A stretch of DNA of 64,000 nucleotides from Anderseniella sp963787895 (GCA_963787895.1 CAWBEX010000008.1:310001-374000), one strand, 5' to 3'; positions 8,524 through 17,788 are shown, counted from the first letter of the stretch. Notes: generated by a model not told the origin, from the sequence alone. A program made the numbers and translations.

Positions 8524-9138
8524 TCAACTCTTATGCCTACTAACCGAAATATTCCAACATTTAGTGGCTTGGGTCAATTCCGCTTCTACATCTTGTCCCT
8601 TCAGGAACAACATTCGCTGTGGATGAACCGGCATCTTCTCGACCAGGTCGAGCAGCTTCACCAAGGGCGCAAGAGCCCGGGCCGTTACGACGTCTACAGA
8701 TGCACCAAGCTCTTCTACTTGCAGCGATTCTAATCGGGCGCTGATGATTCGTGTATGGATTTTGCAGATTTGCGAGGCATGTCTCAAGAACGCTGCTTTT
8801 TTTGAATTGGCTTCGATCAGGGTCACGCGTGCTTGCGGACTGTGCTCCCGCAGCAGGATCGCCAATGGAATGGCTGGCAGACCAGCTCCGGACCCGATGT
8901 CTACTATGTTGCAGTCTGTTGCACGAATATGATCATACAATTGCAACCCATCACAAATATGACGGCGCCACACATCATGCGCGGTTCCACTGGCAATAAG
9001 GTTTATCCTCGGTTGCCACCTGATAAGTTCCTCAGCAAAGCGGACGAGGCTGTCTATGGATTCACGTGAAACATTGAAATGTTCCGCAAGCGTATCAGGG
9101 CCAATATTATCTGGCAGCTGCTGCTGAGAGAGGTTCAA
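8524..9138 (-). CDS. rsmG: 16S rRNA (guanine-N7) methyltransferase RsmG
   Basis: 204 aa. S-adenosylmethionine-dependent enzyme that methylates G527 of 16S rRNA (E. coli numbering). The SAM-binding glycine motif is NIVDIGSGAGLPAIPLAI, and NLIASGT precedes it. Overlaps the mnmG stop by four bases, so the two are translationally coupled. The codons for FNVSRES near the N-terminus contain a parS-like sequence (see 9058-9073). Confidence 0.95.
   Translation of the reverse strand: MNLSQQQLPDNIGPDTLAEHFNVSRESIDSLVRFAEELIRWQPRINLIASGTAHDVWRRHICDGLQLYDHIRATDCNIVDIGSGAGLPAIPLAILLREHSPQARVTLIEANSKKAAFLRHASQICKIHTRIISARLESLQVEELGASVDVVTARALAPLVKLLDLVEKMPVHPQRMLFLKGQDVEAELTQATKCWNISVSRHKS
9058..9073. promoter_or_regulatory. 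parS-like site inside rsmG
   Basis: GGATTCACGTGAAACA matches 14 of 16 positions of the conserved parS sequence TGTTTCACGTGAAACA, including the central CACGTG and the full right arm. It encodes Val-Ser-Arg-Glu in rsmG. Confidence 0.65.
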
Positions 9139-11037
9139 CCAACCTGTCCTGTTTTCCGCTCACTCAGCTTGCACACATGTCGCATCAGAAGCACAAGTGC
9201 GCCCGGCGTCACGCCATCGATGCGAGCCGCATGCCCGATGCTCTCGGGACGATAGTCTTGCAGCTTTTGCCGTATTTCATTGGACAGTCCGGCGATGCTG
9301 GAATAATCGAGTTCATGTGGCAATTCGAAACGGGTATCAGCCCTGAAAGCGTCCACTTCAGCTTTTTGCCGTTCCAGATATGTTGCATAAAGAGCCTCAG
9401 CTCCAATGACATCGGCTGATTCACGTGAAACATCTGCAAACTCATCAGGCCAGATCAGCGCTAATCTTGGCATGTCAACACCCTGGTAAGACAGATACTC
9501 GTATGCCGATCTCCGTTTGCCATCCTTGTTGGCCGGCAGATTGACCGCTTCAGCGTCATGCGGTGACAATTTCAGCGACTGCAATAAACTTCTCAGGCGA
9601 GCCAAGCGCTCCTGCTTAATGGCAAACTGCTCAGCTCTTACGGAACTGCAGATACCCAGTTCGATGGCAATAGGTGTCAAACGCTGATCCGCGTTGTCAG
9701 CCCGCAGCATCAACCGATACTCCGCACGCGACGTGAACATTCTGTATGGTTCACTCACTCCACGGCCGGTCAGATCATCAATCATCACGCCTATATAGCC
9801 TTGCGATCGATCGATCTTGAGTTGTTCCAGTTGCAATGCTTCCGCAGCTGCATTTGCTCCGGCGACCAACCCTTGTGCTGCTGCTTCCTCGTAGCCGGTT
9901 GTGCCGTTGATCTGACCTGCCAGATACAAGCCTGGCAGTTTCCTCAACTGCAATGATGAAGCAAGCTCACGCGGGTCAATATAGTCATATTCGATTGCAT
10001 ATCCCGGCTGCAGGATCCTGACATTCTCCAAACCCTTGATCGAACGAACATAAGCTTCTTGAACATCCTCCGGCAAAGATGTCGAAATACCATTCGGGTA
10101 GATAGTGTGATCATCCAGACCCTCGGGTTCAAGAAACACCTGATGGGAATCCCGCTCTGCAAACTTGACTACCTTGTCTTCAATGGATGGGCAGTACCGC
10201 GGCCCTGTGCCTTCAATATGGCCGGCGTACAGTGCCGATTTTTGCAGGTTATCCGCTATGATCTTATGGGTTTGCGCATTTGTATGGGTTATCGAGCAGG
10301 CGACCTGACGACACTGCAATTCACGAGTAAGGTAGGAAAAAAAGGTTGGGTCTTCATCTGCAGGCTGCTGTGTGAGCGAGTCATAATTGATGGTTCTGCC
10401 ATCGAGGCGAGGGGGTGTCCCAGTCTTGAGCCTGCCAACTTGCAGCCCCGTGTTCCGCAAGACTTCAGCCAGCCTGTTGCTCGGCGCCTGACCCATGCGA
10501 CCTGCCGGTATTCGTCTTTTCCCCGATATGGATTAGCCCACCAAGGAATGTCCCCGTCGTCAATACGACGCAAGTCGCCTCAATTTCTTGACCACTTTCC
10601 GAAACTACACCCACTACGCGCCCCGTGCGCATGATGAAGTCAGCTACACCAGCCTCCAGAACATCAAGGTGCGGCTGATCGGCAATAGCCTGCTGCATTG
10701 CCTGTTTGTAAAGCTTGCGGTCAATCTGGGCGCGAGGGCCACGCACGGCTGGTCCCTTGGAGCGATTGAGCATTCGATACTGGATTGCGGCCATATCACT
10801 TACACGGCCAATCAATCCATCAAACGCATCGACCTCACACATCAGATGGCCTTTGCCCAAACCTCCCATTGCAGGATTACAGGACATCTCGCCAATTGTA
10901 GATTTACTATAGGTGATCAGCGCGGTTCGGGCACCTCGGCGTGCCGCTGCACTGGCCGCCTCGCATCCGGCATGCCCGCCACCAACAACAACAACATCAT
11001 ATTTTGTGGAACAGCTTATCTTCATGTGCGCGCTCAT
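9135..11037 (-). CDS. mnmG: tRNA uridine-5-carboxymethylaminomethyl modification enzyme MnmG, split by a one-base frameshift
   Basis: MnmG with MnmE modifies U34 of certain tRNAs using FAD. The N-terminal part starts at ATG 11037 or 11025 with the FAD motif VVVGGGHAGCEAA and runs through GTFLGGLIHIGEKTNTG. There the frame shifts. One extra base (T on the plus strand at about 10503) changes the expected TNTG-GR-MGQAPSNRL junction; removing it restores an unbroken MnmG. The rest, from MGQAPSNRL and RLKTGTPPRLDG to the C-terminus, reads in another frame. All other motifs look intact and no further lesions are seen, so a recent mutation or a sequence error is likelier than an old pseudogene. Overlaps rsmG by 4 bp. 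Confidence 0.9.
9417..9432. promoter_or_regulatory. parS-like site inside mnmG
   Basis: TGATTCACGTGAAACA matches 15 of 16 positions of TGTTTCACGTGAAACA. It lies in the C-terminal coding part of mnmG, where it encodes Asp-Val-Ser-Arg-Glu, 344 bp from the site in rsmG. Confidence 0.75.
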
Positions 11038-11070
11038 ACACGAAGTGTGGACAAACTTCAAAATTGATTT

Positions 11071-11086
11071 CGTTTCACGTGAAACA
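11071..11086. promoter_or_regulatory. parS-like site in the mnmE-mnmG gap
   Basis: CGTTTCACGTGAAACA matches 15 of 16 positions of TGTTTCACGTGAAACA, with both arms intact over 14 bp. It is the only one of the four sites outside coding sequence, between the mnmE stop and the mnmG start. Confidence 0.8.
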
Positions 11087-11102
11087 CCGAAGCAATCACG
11101 AG

Positions 11103-12431
11103 CTATTTGCCAATGCAAAAATTCGAGAAGATCTCATCAAGCAAATTCTCGACACTGACTTGCCCGACAAGATATGCAAGATCCTGGCTCGCCTCGCGCA
11201 ATTCTTCTGCTACCAGCTCCAGCGCAAGCTGCGGTTCCAGCGAAGCGTCCAGATGAACAATACAGGACCTGACTGCTTCCACCTGCCTGTGATGGACCAA
11301 GAGTGACGGCTCTCTTCCACCAGCCAGCCGATGCGCATGATCACGCAACGCTGTAAGCAATTCAGGTATACCTTGTCCAGTAACCGCAGAAACTGCCAAC
11401 AAACCCGGAAATTCAATCTTTGCTCGGTAAAGATCGACCTTGTTCCAAATTCGTAACACTGGCGAATCGATCGCAAAATCCTGCCAACTGGCATCTTCAG
11501 AGGCAACATTCAAAACTAGATCGGCAGAACCAAGCCGTTGCAGCGTTCTCTCGATTCCAATTTGTTCCGCCTGTGAATCAAATGTATTCCGAAGGCCTGC
11601 GGTGTCAATCAGCACCACATGCAGTCCATCAAGGTCCAGCGATACTTCGATAACGTCCCTTGTCGTACCAGGCTCATCACTGACAATGGCAACATCACTC
11701 TTGCTCAGCGCGTTAAGTAAGCTTGACTTGCCAACATTTGGAGAACCAGCAAGAACAACGCGGACACCTTGCCGCTTCATCCTGCCACGAGCACTGTCCT
11801 GAACACTGCCAACAAGTTCACGATGAAGCGTTGAGATACTCTCCCGAACCCTTGGCAAAGCGGCTTCTGCAACACCTTCCTCATCACTAAAATCAATGCT
11901 GGCTTGCACCAGCGCACACGCATCCACCAGTTTGCGACGCCAATTGGCAAGAACTTCGGAAGCTTGCCCATCCACGTGAAACAATGCCTGATCGACCTGT
12001 AGCGAGGTTTCAGCATCAAGAATGTCGCCAAGACCTTCCACCTCAACCAGATCCATCTTTCCGTTCAGGAAGGCTCGTTTCGTGAACTCACCAGGCTCTG
12101 CACATCGCACCAATGGCATTCTGGCCAATTCGTTTAGCAATAGGCGAACAACACCGGGACTACCATGTAGATGTATCTCTGCCATGTCTTCACCCGAAAA
12201 ACTGGCTGGCCCGGGAAACCACAGAAGCAACGCTTCATCGATTTTTCTTGTACCGCCATCCACAAGAACATCGGATTTTCGTGCCACCCTTGGAGGTGGC
12301 AGCATGTTGCAACATTGCCTCAGTACATCTCCTGCACGTGGTCCAGAAGCCCGTACAATTGCGACGCCCGCCTTGCCCCAGCCAGAGGACAATGCATAAA
12401 TCGTGTCGGAAGCATTTCCCATGTTTGCCAT
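11103..12431 (-). CDS. mnmE: tRNA modification GTPase MnmE
   Basis: 442 aa. Partner of MnmG in U34 tRNA modification. Order of parts: N-terminal folate-binding domain (DTIYALSSGWGKAGVAIVRASG), a helical domain, and an inserted G domain with G1 GSPNVGKSS, G2 DEPGTTRD, G3 DTAG and G4 NKVD. It ends in FCIGK, whose cysteine is characteristic of the family. Upstream of mnmG on the same strand, 65 bp apart, and divergent from the DUF255 gene by 25 bp. A weaker parS-like sequence falls in codons for F-H-V-D. Confidence 0.97.
   Translation of the reverse strand: MANMGNASDTIYALSSGWGKAGVAIVRASGPRAGDVLRQCCNMLPPPRVARKSDVLVDGGTRKIDEALLLWFPGPASFSGEDMAEIHLHGSPGVVRLLLNELARMPLVRCAEPGEFTKRAFLNGKMDLVEVEGLGDILDAETSLQVDQALFHVDGQASEVLANWRRKLVDACALVQASIDFSDEEGVAEAALPRVRESISTLHRELVGSVQDSARGRMKRQGVRVVLAGSPNVGKSSLLNALSKSDVAIVSDEPGTTRDVIEVSLDLDGLHVVLIDTAGLRNTFDSQAEQIGIERTLQRLGSADLVLNVASEDASWQDFAIDSPVLRIWNKVDLYRAKIEFPGLLAVSAVTGQGIPELLTALRDHAHRLAGGREPSLLVHHRQVEAVRSCIVHLDASLEPQLALELVAEELREASQDLAYLVGQVSVENLLDEIFSNFCIGK
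11968..11983. promoter_or_regulatory. Weak parS-like site inside mnmE
   Basis: CCATCCACGTGAAACA keeps the core CACGTGAAACA (12 of 16 against consensus) but has lost most of the left arm. Counted as possible only because three better sites lie nearby. Confidence 0.4.
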
Positions 12432-12456
12432 TCAGTTTCAGGAGTTCCGCGAATAG

Positions 12457-14490
12457 ATGTCAGATCAATCATCAAAAAGAAACAGACTGGCGAAAGAAAC
12501 AAGTCCCTATTTACTGCAACATCAGCACAACCCGGTGGATTGGTATCCGTGGGGAAACGAAGCATTTGAAGTAGCGCGCGCTACCGACAAACCGATTCTT
12601 TTGTCGATTGGTTATGCGGCATGCCATTGGTGCCACGTAATGGCGCACGAAAGTTTCGAAAGCGAATCGATCGCGAATTTGATGAATGGGCACTTTGTGA
12701 ACATTAAGATCGACCGCGAGGAGAGGCCCGATATTGATCGCGTCTACATGGATGCGCTGCATGCCATGGGAGAACAAGGCGGTTGGCCACTGACAATATT
12801 TCTCACACCAGAACTCAAACCATTCTGGGGCGGCACATACTTCCCGCCTGAAGCAAAGTATGGCCGGCCATCATTTCCCCACATATTGACAGAGCTCTCA
12901 CGAATCTGGCGCGAGGAGCGAAGCAAGATCACCAGCAACACACAAGCCATACTTGATAGACTGAAGCACACTCCGGAAGCCGCCAATGCAACGATCCCTG
13001 ACTTGCAGGACTTGCAAACGATCGCTCAACAAGTTGCCAGCTCCGTGGACAACAGTAATGGCGGCATAGGTAGTGCTCCAAAATTCCCGCAAAGCCCCTT
13101 GATAAACCTGCTGTGGATCTCGCATCAGCACTACCCTCAGCTGCGAGTTGGAGATGCGGTATGGCTTACCATGAACAAAATCAGTCAGGGGGGTATCTAT
13201 GATCACCTGGGAGGGGGAATTGCCAGATATACTGTCGATGACCGATGGTTGATCCCGCACTTTGAAAAAATGCTCTACGACAACGCCCAGTATGTTTCTA
13301 TGCTTTGCCAGTTGCAAGATTTGCAACCAAATGAATTGTTCCGAAACAGAATCGCAGAATCTGTCACCTGGCTAACCCAATCAATGCTCACCGCTGAAGG
13401 AATGTTTGCGTCAAGCTATGATGCAGACTCCGAAGGCGTGGAAGGTAAGTACTATTGCTGGAGCAAAATGGAAATTGAAAGCCTGATTTCTGAATCGACT
13501 CGACACCTGTTTTGCACCGCATACGACGTGACTGAAGCGGGTAACTGGGAGCACACCAACATACTGAATCGGATTTCTAATCCAGAATATCTAGGCGAAG
13601 AAAAGGAGGCCGCACTCAAAACAGCTAGAAGCCAATTGCTTACTGCCAGGGAGAAGCGGGTTCCTCCAGGTTGGGATGACAAGATGCTCACCGACTGGAA
13701 TGCACTGACTGTAAGTGCGTTGTTCAAGGCTGGAGCAACCTTGCAGGACAGCACAATTGACCAGCTTGGTGTCGATACCTTGTCACGCCTGACCAAGGTG
13801 CTCCATGACGGCAGGCGGCTATATCACAGTTACAGAAACAGCAAATTGCGTGCTCACGCTACTGCTGACGATTACGCACATCTGATAGCCGCCTGCATTG
13901 ATGCATATGAAGCAAACCTGGATAGCGCGTGGATCACAACGGCTCAACAATTCACAGATGAGTTTCTAACCAATCACAGCGATGAAACAGAAGCAGGCTT
14001 CTTCTTCTCCAGCGGGGCGGCTAATGATCTGATCATCAGAAAGAAGTATGCGACAGACGACGTGACACCCAATGCCAACGCGATCATGGCAATCAATCTC
14101 TGGAAACTGTCTCATCTTACAGGCGACAACAAATTACTCGCCTTGGCAATGGAAACACTCGAGTGGCTGGCTCCACATATGCAGGCCAATCCATTTGCCT
14201 GTCCTACAGCGTGGGTAGCATTTCTGACCTTAACCACACAGCCACAATTGATCCTGGCAGGTCAGGCCGAAAATCCCAACTTCAAAGACCTGCATTCTGC
14301 TTGTCGAATTGTTCCGCTGCCGAATCGGTTGTTTCTGCACCTGGATCCAGAAACCAGACTTCCGTCAGATCACATTGGCGCACATATCAAGCATACACCG
14401 GATGAAGCAGCAGTTTACTTTTGCCACAATCAAACCTGCTCGCTGCCTATAACGGACTCAAAAAACCTGCTTGAGTTACGCATTCATTGA
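12457..14490 (+). CDS. DUF255 thioredoxin-domain protein (YyaL/SSP411 family)
   Basis: 677 aa. The N-terminal thioredoxin-like domain (about 1-165) carries NPVDWYPWGNEAF, the CxxC motif in ACHWCHVM (about 56-59), DREERPDIDRVYM and GGWPLTIFLTPE. The remainder resembles the (alpha/alpha)6 glycosidase/epimerase-like domain of this family (GGIYDHLGGG, HFEKMLYDNAQ, DADSEGVEGKYY). Substrate unknown; some relatives are annotated as cellulase-like or redox proteins without firm proof. It is the only rightward gene in the leftward block parB-hemE and ends 15 bp inside the 3' end of rho. Confidence 0.92.
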   Translation: MSDQSSKRNRLAKETSPYLLQHQHNPVDWYPWGNEAFEVARATDKPILLSIGYAACHWCHVMAHESFESESIANLMNGHFVNIKIDREERPDIDRVYMDALHAMGEQGGWPLTIFLTPELKPFWGGTYFPPEAKYGRPSFPHILTELSRIWREERSKITSNTQAILDRLKHTPEAANATIPDLQDLQTIAQQVASSVDNSNGGIGSAPKFPQSPLINLLWISHQHYPQLRVGDAVWLTMNKISQGGIYDHLGGGIARYTVDDRWLIPHFEKMLYDNAQYVSMLCQLQDLQPNELFRNRIAESVTWLTQSMLTAEGMFASSYDADSEGVEGKYYCWSKMEIESLISESTRHLFCTAYDVTEAGNWEHTNILNRISNPEYLGEEKEAALKTARSQLLTAREKRVPPGWDDKMLTDWNALTVSALFKAGATLQDSTIDQLGVDTLSRLTKVLHDGRRLYHSYRNSKLRAHATADDYAHLIAACIDAYEANLDSAWITTAQQFTDEFLTNHSDETEAGFFFSSGAANDLIIRKKYATDDVTPNANAIMAINLWKLSHLTGDNKLLALAMETLEWLAPHMQANPFACPTAWVAFLTLTTQPQLILAGQAENPNFKDLHSACRIVPLPNRLFLHLDPETRLPSDHIGAHIKHTPDEAAVYFCHNQTCSLPITDSKNLLELRIH

Positions 14491-15759
14491 ATCGAAGAAA
14501 TCATCATTAGATTTCGTCTGACGCAATTTATCCAACAGGAACTCAACCGCATCAACAGTGCCCATAGGATTGAGAATCCGGCGCAAAACATATGTCTTTT
14601 TCAACTTCACCGGATCAACAAGCAGCTCTTCTTTGCGAGTACCTGATTTCAAAATATCCATAGCCGGGAACACACGCTTGTCAGCAACCTTTCGATCAAG
14701 CACAACCTCGGAGTTTCCGGTTCCCTTGAACTCTTCGAAAATAACCTCATCCATACGGCTACCAGTATCAATCAGCGCTGTTGCAATGATTGTAAGTGAG
14801 CCACCTTCTTCAATATTTCTTGCCGCACCAAAGAACCTCTTTGGGCGCTGAAGAGCGTTGGCATCTACACCACCAGTCAAGACTTTACCAGAAGACGGAA
14901 CGACAGTGTTGTATGCACGGCCCAGGCGGGTAATGGAATCAAGCAGGATCACAACATCCCGGCCATGTTCAACCAGGCGCTTGGCCTTTTCGATAACCAT
15001 TTCAGCAACCTGCACATGCCGGCTGGCAGGTTCATCAAACGTCGAGCTGACAACTTCGCCTTTCACCGATCGGCGCATATCAGTTACTTCTTCAGGCCTT
15101 TCATCAATCAGCAAGACAATCAGATAACATTCAGGATGGTTGTTGGAAATCGACTGAGCAATATTCTGAAGCAAAACTGTTTTACCGGTACGCGGTGGTG
15201 CAACAATCAACGCACGTTGACCTTTGCCCAACGGTGCCACCAGATCAATCACGCGACTGGAATAATCCTTTTTAGTCGGATCATTAACCTCCATCATCAA
15301 TCGCTCGTCAGGATACAATGGGGTAAGGTTGTCAAAATGGATCTTGTGACGAACCTTCTCCGGATCCTGAAAATTAATCGAGTTGACTTTCAGAAGTGCG
15401 AAATAGCGCTCCCCTTCTTTCGGGCTTCGTATGTCTCCTTCGACAGTGTCGCCAGTCTTCAAGGCAAACTTTCTTATCTGGCTCGGACTGACATAAATAT
15501 CATCCGGCCCAGCAAGATAATTAGCATCTGAAGACCGCAGGAAACCGAACCCGTCAGGCATGACCTCGACGACGCCTTCCCCGATGATATTTACATCTCT
15601 GGCCGCCAAACTTTTGAGAATTGCAAACATCAACTCCTGCTTGCGAAGAATGCTCGCATTCTCCACCTCAAGCTCTTCGGCAGCTGTAAGGAGTTCTGCT
15701 GGAGACTTGCTTTTCAAGTCATGCAGCTTGATCTGTTCAAGTTCATCGAGATTCGTCAT
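14476..15759 (-). CDS. rho: Transcription termination factor Rho
   Basis: 427 aa from the ATG at 15759 (MTNLDELEQIKL); an upstream in-frame extension lacks family similarity. Cold-shock-like RNA-binding domain with DGFGFLRSS and DDIYVSPSQIRKF (about 70-100). RecA-like ATPase with Walker A APPRTGKTVLLQ, Walker B VVILLDSITR and the R-loop region near GKVLTGGVDANAL. Hexameric RNA helicase ending transcription at unstructured C-rich RNA. The 171-bp upstream gap to hemJ has an inverted repeat GGCGC-N5-GCGCC at 15842-15856; Rho genes are commonly autoregulated through their leaders, but I cannot show that here. Confidence 0.97.
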   Translation of the reverse strand: MTNLDELEQIKLHDLKSKSPAELLTAAEELEVENASILRKQELMFAILKSLAARDVNIIGEGVVEVMPDGFGFLRSSDANYLAGPDDIYVSPSQIRKFALKTGDTVEGDIRSPKEGERYFALLKVNSINFQDPEKVRHKIHFDNLTPLYPDERLMMEVNDPTKKDYSSRVIDLVAPLGKGQRALIVAPPRTGKTVLLQNIAQSISNNHPECYLIVLLIDERPEEVTDMRRSVKGEVVSSTFDEPASRHVQVAEMVIEKAKRLVEHGRDVVILLDSITRLGRAYNTVVPSSGKVLTGGVDANALQRPKRFFGAARNIEEGGSLTIIATALIDTGSRMDEVIFEEFKGTGNSEVVLDRKVADKRVFPAMDILKSGTRKEELLVDPVKLKKTYVLRRILNPMGTVDAVEFLLDKLRQTKSNDDFFDSMNA

Positions 15760-15930
15760 CAAGACATGATCCGGTATTGAGAATTGAATAGCGCAAACAG
15801 AAGAATCGGATGCGGCATAGTGGAGGGGGTCACGCAATTCGGGCGCACGAAGCGCCTAGCCGCAACCAACCCCTCTATAACAGCTTAAGCTTCATAGGAA
15901 AACATAAAATACCAAATAGCCCGCATTGTC

Positions 15931-16362
15931 CTAACCACCCGGTTTAACCACCACAAGTATGATGATTGCTATCATTAGAACCGTGGGAACTTCATTCACT
16001 ATCCGATAGCTTCGCGATGACAGGCTGTTCGCATCATTGGCAAAAACACGAACTTGCCTGGCAAGCCACATATGACAAGCGGTAAGCAAAAACAGGCAGA
16101 CAATCTTTGCCGTAAACCAGATAGGCATTTGGCTCCATAATTCCTGAAATGAAGCAAGCCAAATTCCGATAAACCAACTGGCAATCATAGCCGGCGTCAT
16201 GATTGCCTTAAGGAGGCGACGTTCCATAATCTTGAATTTTGAATTCAACTCACCTGAAATGGCAGCATCACAATGATAGACCATCAATCTCGGCAAATAC
16301 AGCAGCCCAGCCATCCAGGAGATGACAGCCAGCAAGTGCAATACCTTAAGCCAGTCATACAA
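15931..16362 (-). CDS. hemJ: Protoporphyrinogen IX oxidase HemJ
   Basis: 143 aa with four predicted membrane segments. N-terminal LHLLAVISWMAGLLYLPRL with His and downstream Arg is the HemJ signature; CopD-like overall. It oxidises protoporphyrinogen IX in the inner membrane, the penultimate step of heme synthesis. It follows hemE by 8 bp on the same strand, a heme operon running away from the predicted origin. Confidence 0.93.
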   Translation of the reverse strand: MYDWLKVLHLLAVISWMAGLLYLPRLMVYHCDAAISGELNSKFKIMERRLLKAIMTPAMIASWFIGIWLASFQELWSQMPIWFTAKIVCLFLLTACHMWLARQVRVFANDANSLSSRSYRIVNEVPTVLMIAIIILVVVKPGG

Positions 16363-16370
16363 TTTCTCGT

Positions 16371-17411
16371 TTACCCATTGTCAAAACTGCGAATGAAAGA
16401 GATCAGATCCTCAACATGCTCTGGTGCTGTTTCTTTCCTGATACCGTGACCTAAATTGAATATGTGACGATCAAACGGAAGTTCTTCCAAAATCTCTCGT
16501 GCAGCCAAGCGCATCCCATCGCCACCAGCAATCACACTAATTGGGTCCAGATTGCCCTGTACAATTGCCCGCTTGGACAAATTCTCCTTAGCCCAATTTG
16601 GTGATACTGCCGTTTCGATACTCACCCCATCAATTCCTGTCACATCCACAAATTCAGTTTGTGACACCCCAACGCCTCTGGCAAACCCGATGACTGGCAC
16701 CGCCGGATAACGTTGTTTGAGCATCGTCCGAATCCTGGCGATAGGATCAAAACTGTATCTTCTCAACAACGTGCCACTCAGATCACCCGCCCATGTATCA
16801 AAAATCTGAACCACTTCTGCACCGGCTTCAATCTGCGCACTCAAATATTCAACCGAAGCAAGCGTCAATTTTTCAATCAGGGCACCCAGCCACTCTTCAT
16901 CACAAAAAGCTGCAATTCTAGACACAGCCCGGTCAGGCGAAGTGCCACCCTCGATCATGTAGGTAGCCACAGTCCAGGGAGCTCCGCAAAAGCCGATCAA
17001 GGTCTTGTCATCATCAAGACCGCTTCTAACCAACCTTACAGTCTCATAAACAGGAGACAGCACCTTGTTAAGTGTCTCCATATCCAAAGCCAATCGTTCA
17101 ACTTCGAGAACCGAACGAACAGTGCTAAGTACTGGTCCCTCATTCTCCTTGAATGCAACTTCACAACCCATCGCTTGCGGTAGCAAAAGGATATCTGCGA
17201 AAATAATAGCTGCATCCAAATCATAACGCCGCAATGGCTGCAGAGTAACTTCACAAGCTAAATCGGGATTATAACAAAGATCCAGAAAACCCCCAGCTTG
17301 ATGGCGTATCTTTCGATACTCAGGCAAATACCGTCCAGCCTGTCTCATAAGCCATAATGGCCTGCGTGCAGGTAGTTTCCCGTTCAATGTATCCAATAGT
17401 GGTTTGTTCAA
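16371..17411 (-). CDS. hemE: Uroporphyrinogen decarboxylase
   Basis: 346 aa, standard length. N-terminal signature RPLWLMRQAGRYLPEYR with the catalytic-site arginines, then GFCGAPWTVATYMIEGG and FNLGHGI near the C-terminus. Decarboxylates the four acetate groups of uroporphyrinogen III to give coproporphyrinogen III in the cytosol. Its start faces the AT-rich gap here called oriC, the same hemE-origin relation as in Caulobacter. Confidence 0.98.
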   Translation of the reverse strand: MNKPLLDTLNGKLPARRPLWLMRQAGRYLPEYRKIRHQAGGFLDLCYNPDLACEVTLQPLRRYDLDAAIIFADILLLPQAMGCEVAFKENEGPVLSTVRSVLEVERLALDMETLNKVLSPVYETVRLVRSGLDDDKTLIGFCGAPWTVATYMIEGGTSPDRAVSRIAAFCDEEWLGALIEKLTLASVEYLSAQIEAGAEVVQIFDTWAGDLSGTLLRRYSFDPIARIRTMLKQRYPAVPVIGFARGVGVSQTEFVDVTGIDGVSIETAVSPNWAKENLSKRAIVQGNLDPISVIAGGDGMRLAAREILEELPFDRHIFNLGHGIRKETAPEHVEDLISFIRSFDNG

Positions 17412-17788
17412 CGAACCTGGTCCAATCTATTAAAATGAATCTTATTGTTGTTGTTGTTGAGATGTGAATTCCTGCAATTCAGCCAACTCATTCAGCAAGC
17501 GTTATCAGGACTGAGTTATGCACTCAATCCCATCAACACGAATGTGAAGCCACAAAAATCATAAACTATTGAAAAATAAATACAAAAAAACGAAAATTCT
17601 GCAATCATTCACATAGCATCAGATTTTATGAACAATCGGATGTGCTTACCCACATATTTCTCCACAAGGAAACGTTTGCTCTACAGGAGGTGGAAATTGC
17701 AGGGATATCTGACAACAGTGGAACTTCATGCTACCAGACAAATCTACCTCTCACTTTCCACAATTCATGAACAAGATATCCGGATCTG
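17412..17788. other. oriC: Predicted chromosomal replication origin (oriC)
   Basis: This 377-bp gap between divergent hemE and the PpsR/DUF299 gene is the only gap above 300 bp. In Caulobacter and related alphaproteobacteria the origin lies between these genes. One-mismatch DnaA-box candidates (against TTATNCACA) are at 17516, 17605, 17646 and 17658 (TTATGCACT, TCATTCACA, TTACCCACA, TTCTCCACA). The stretch 17555-17640 is strongly A/T-rich and could unwind. One GANTC methylation site (GAATC, 17437) and a run of five TTG triplets near 17445 are also present. The four parS-like sites lie 5.5-8.5 kb away. Promoters for both flanking genes must also be here. Confidence 0.68.

Noticed and set aside
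12325..12345. CACGTG cores elsewhere, such as near 12334, 24951 and 52358
   Set aside because: They keep only the hexamer or less and lack the GAAAC arms, so they are not parS.
17430..17444. CtrA-like half sites in the predicted origin (TTAA-N7-CTTA)
   Set aside because: The second half does not match TTAA, so it is not counted as a CtrA site.
17516..17531. TTATGCACTCAATCCC as a possible CIRCE arm
   Set aside because: No matching GAGTGCTAA arm 9 bp away; scored only as a DnaA-box candidate.
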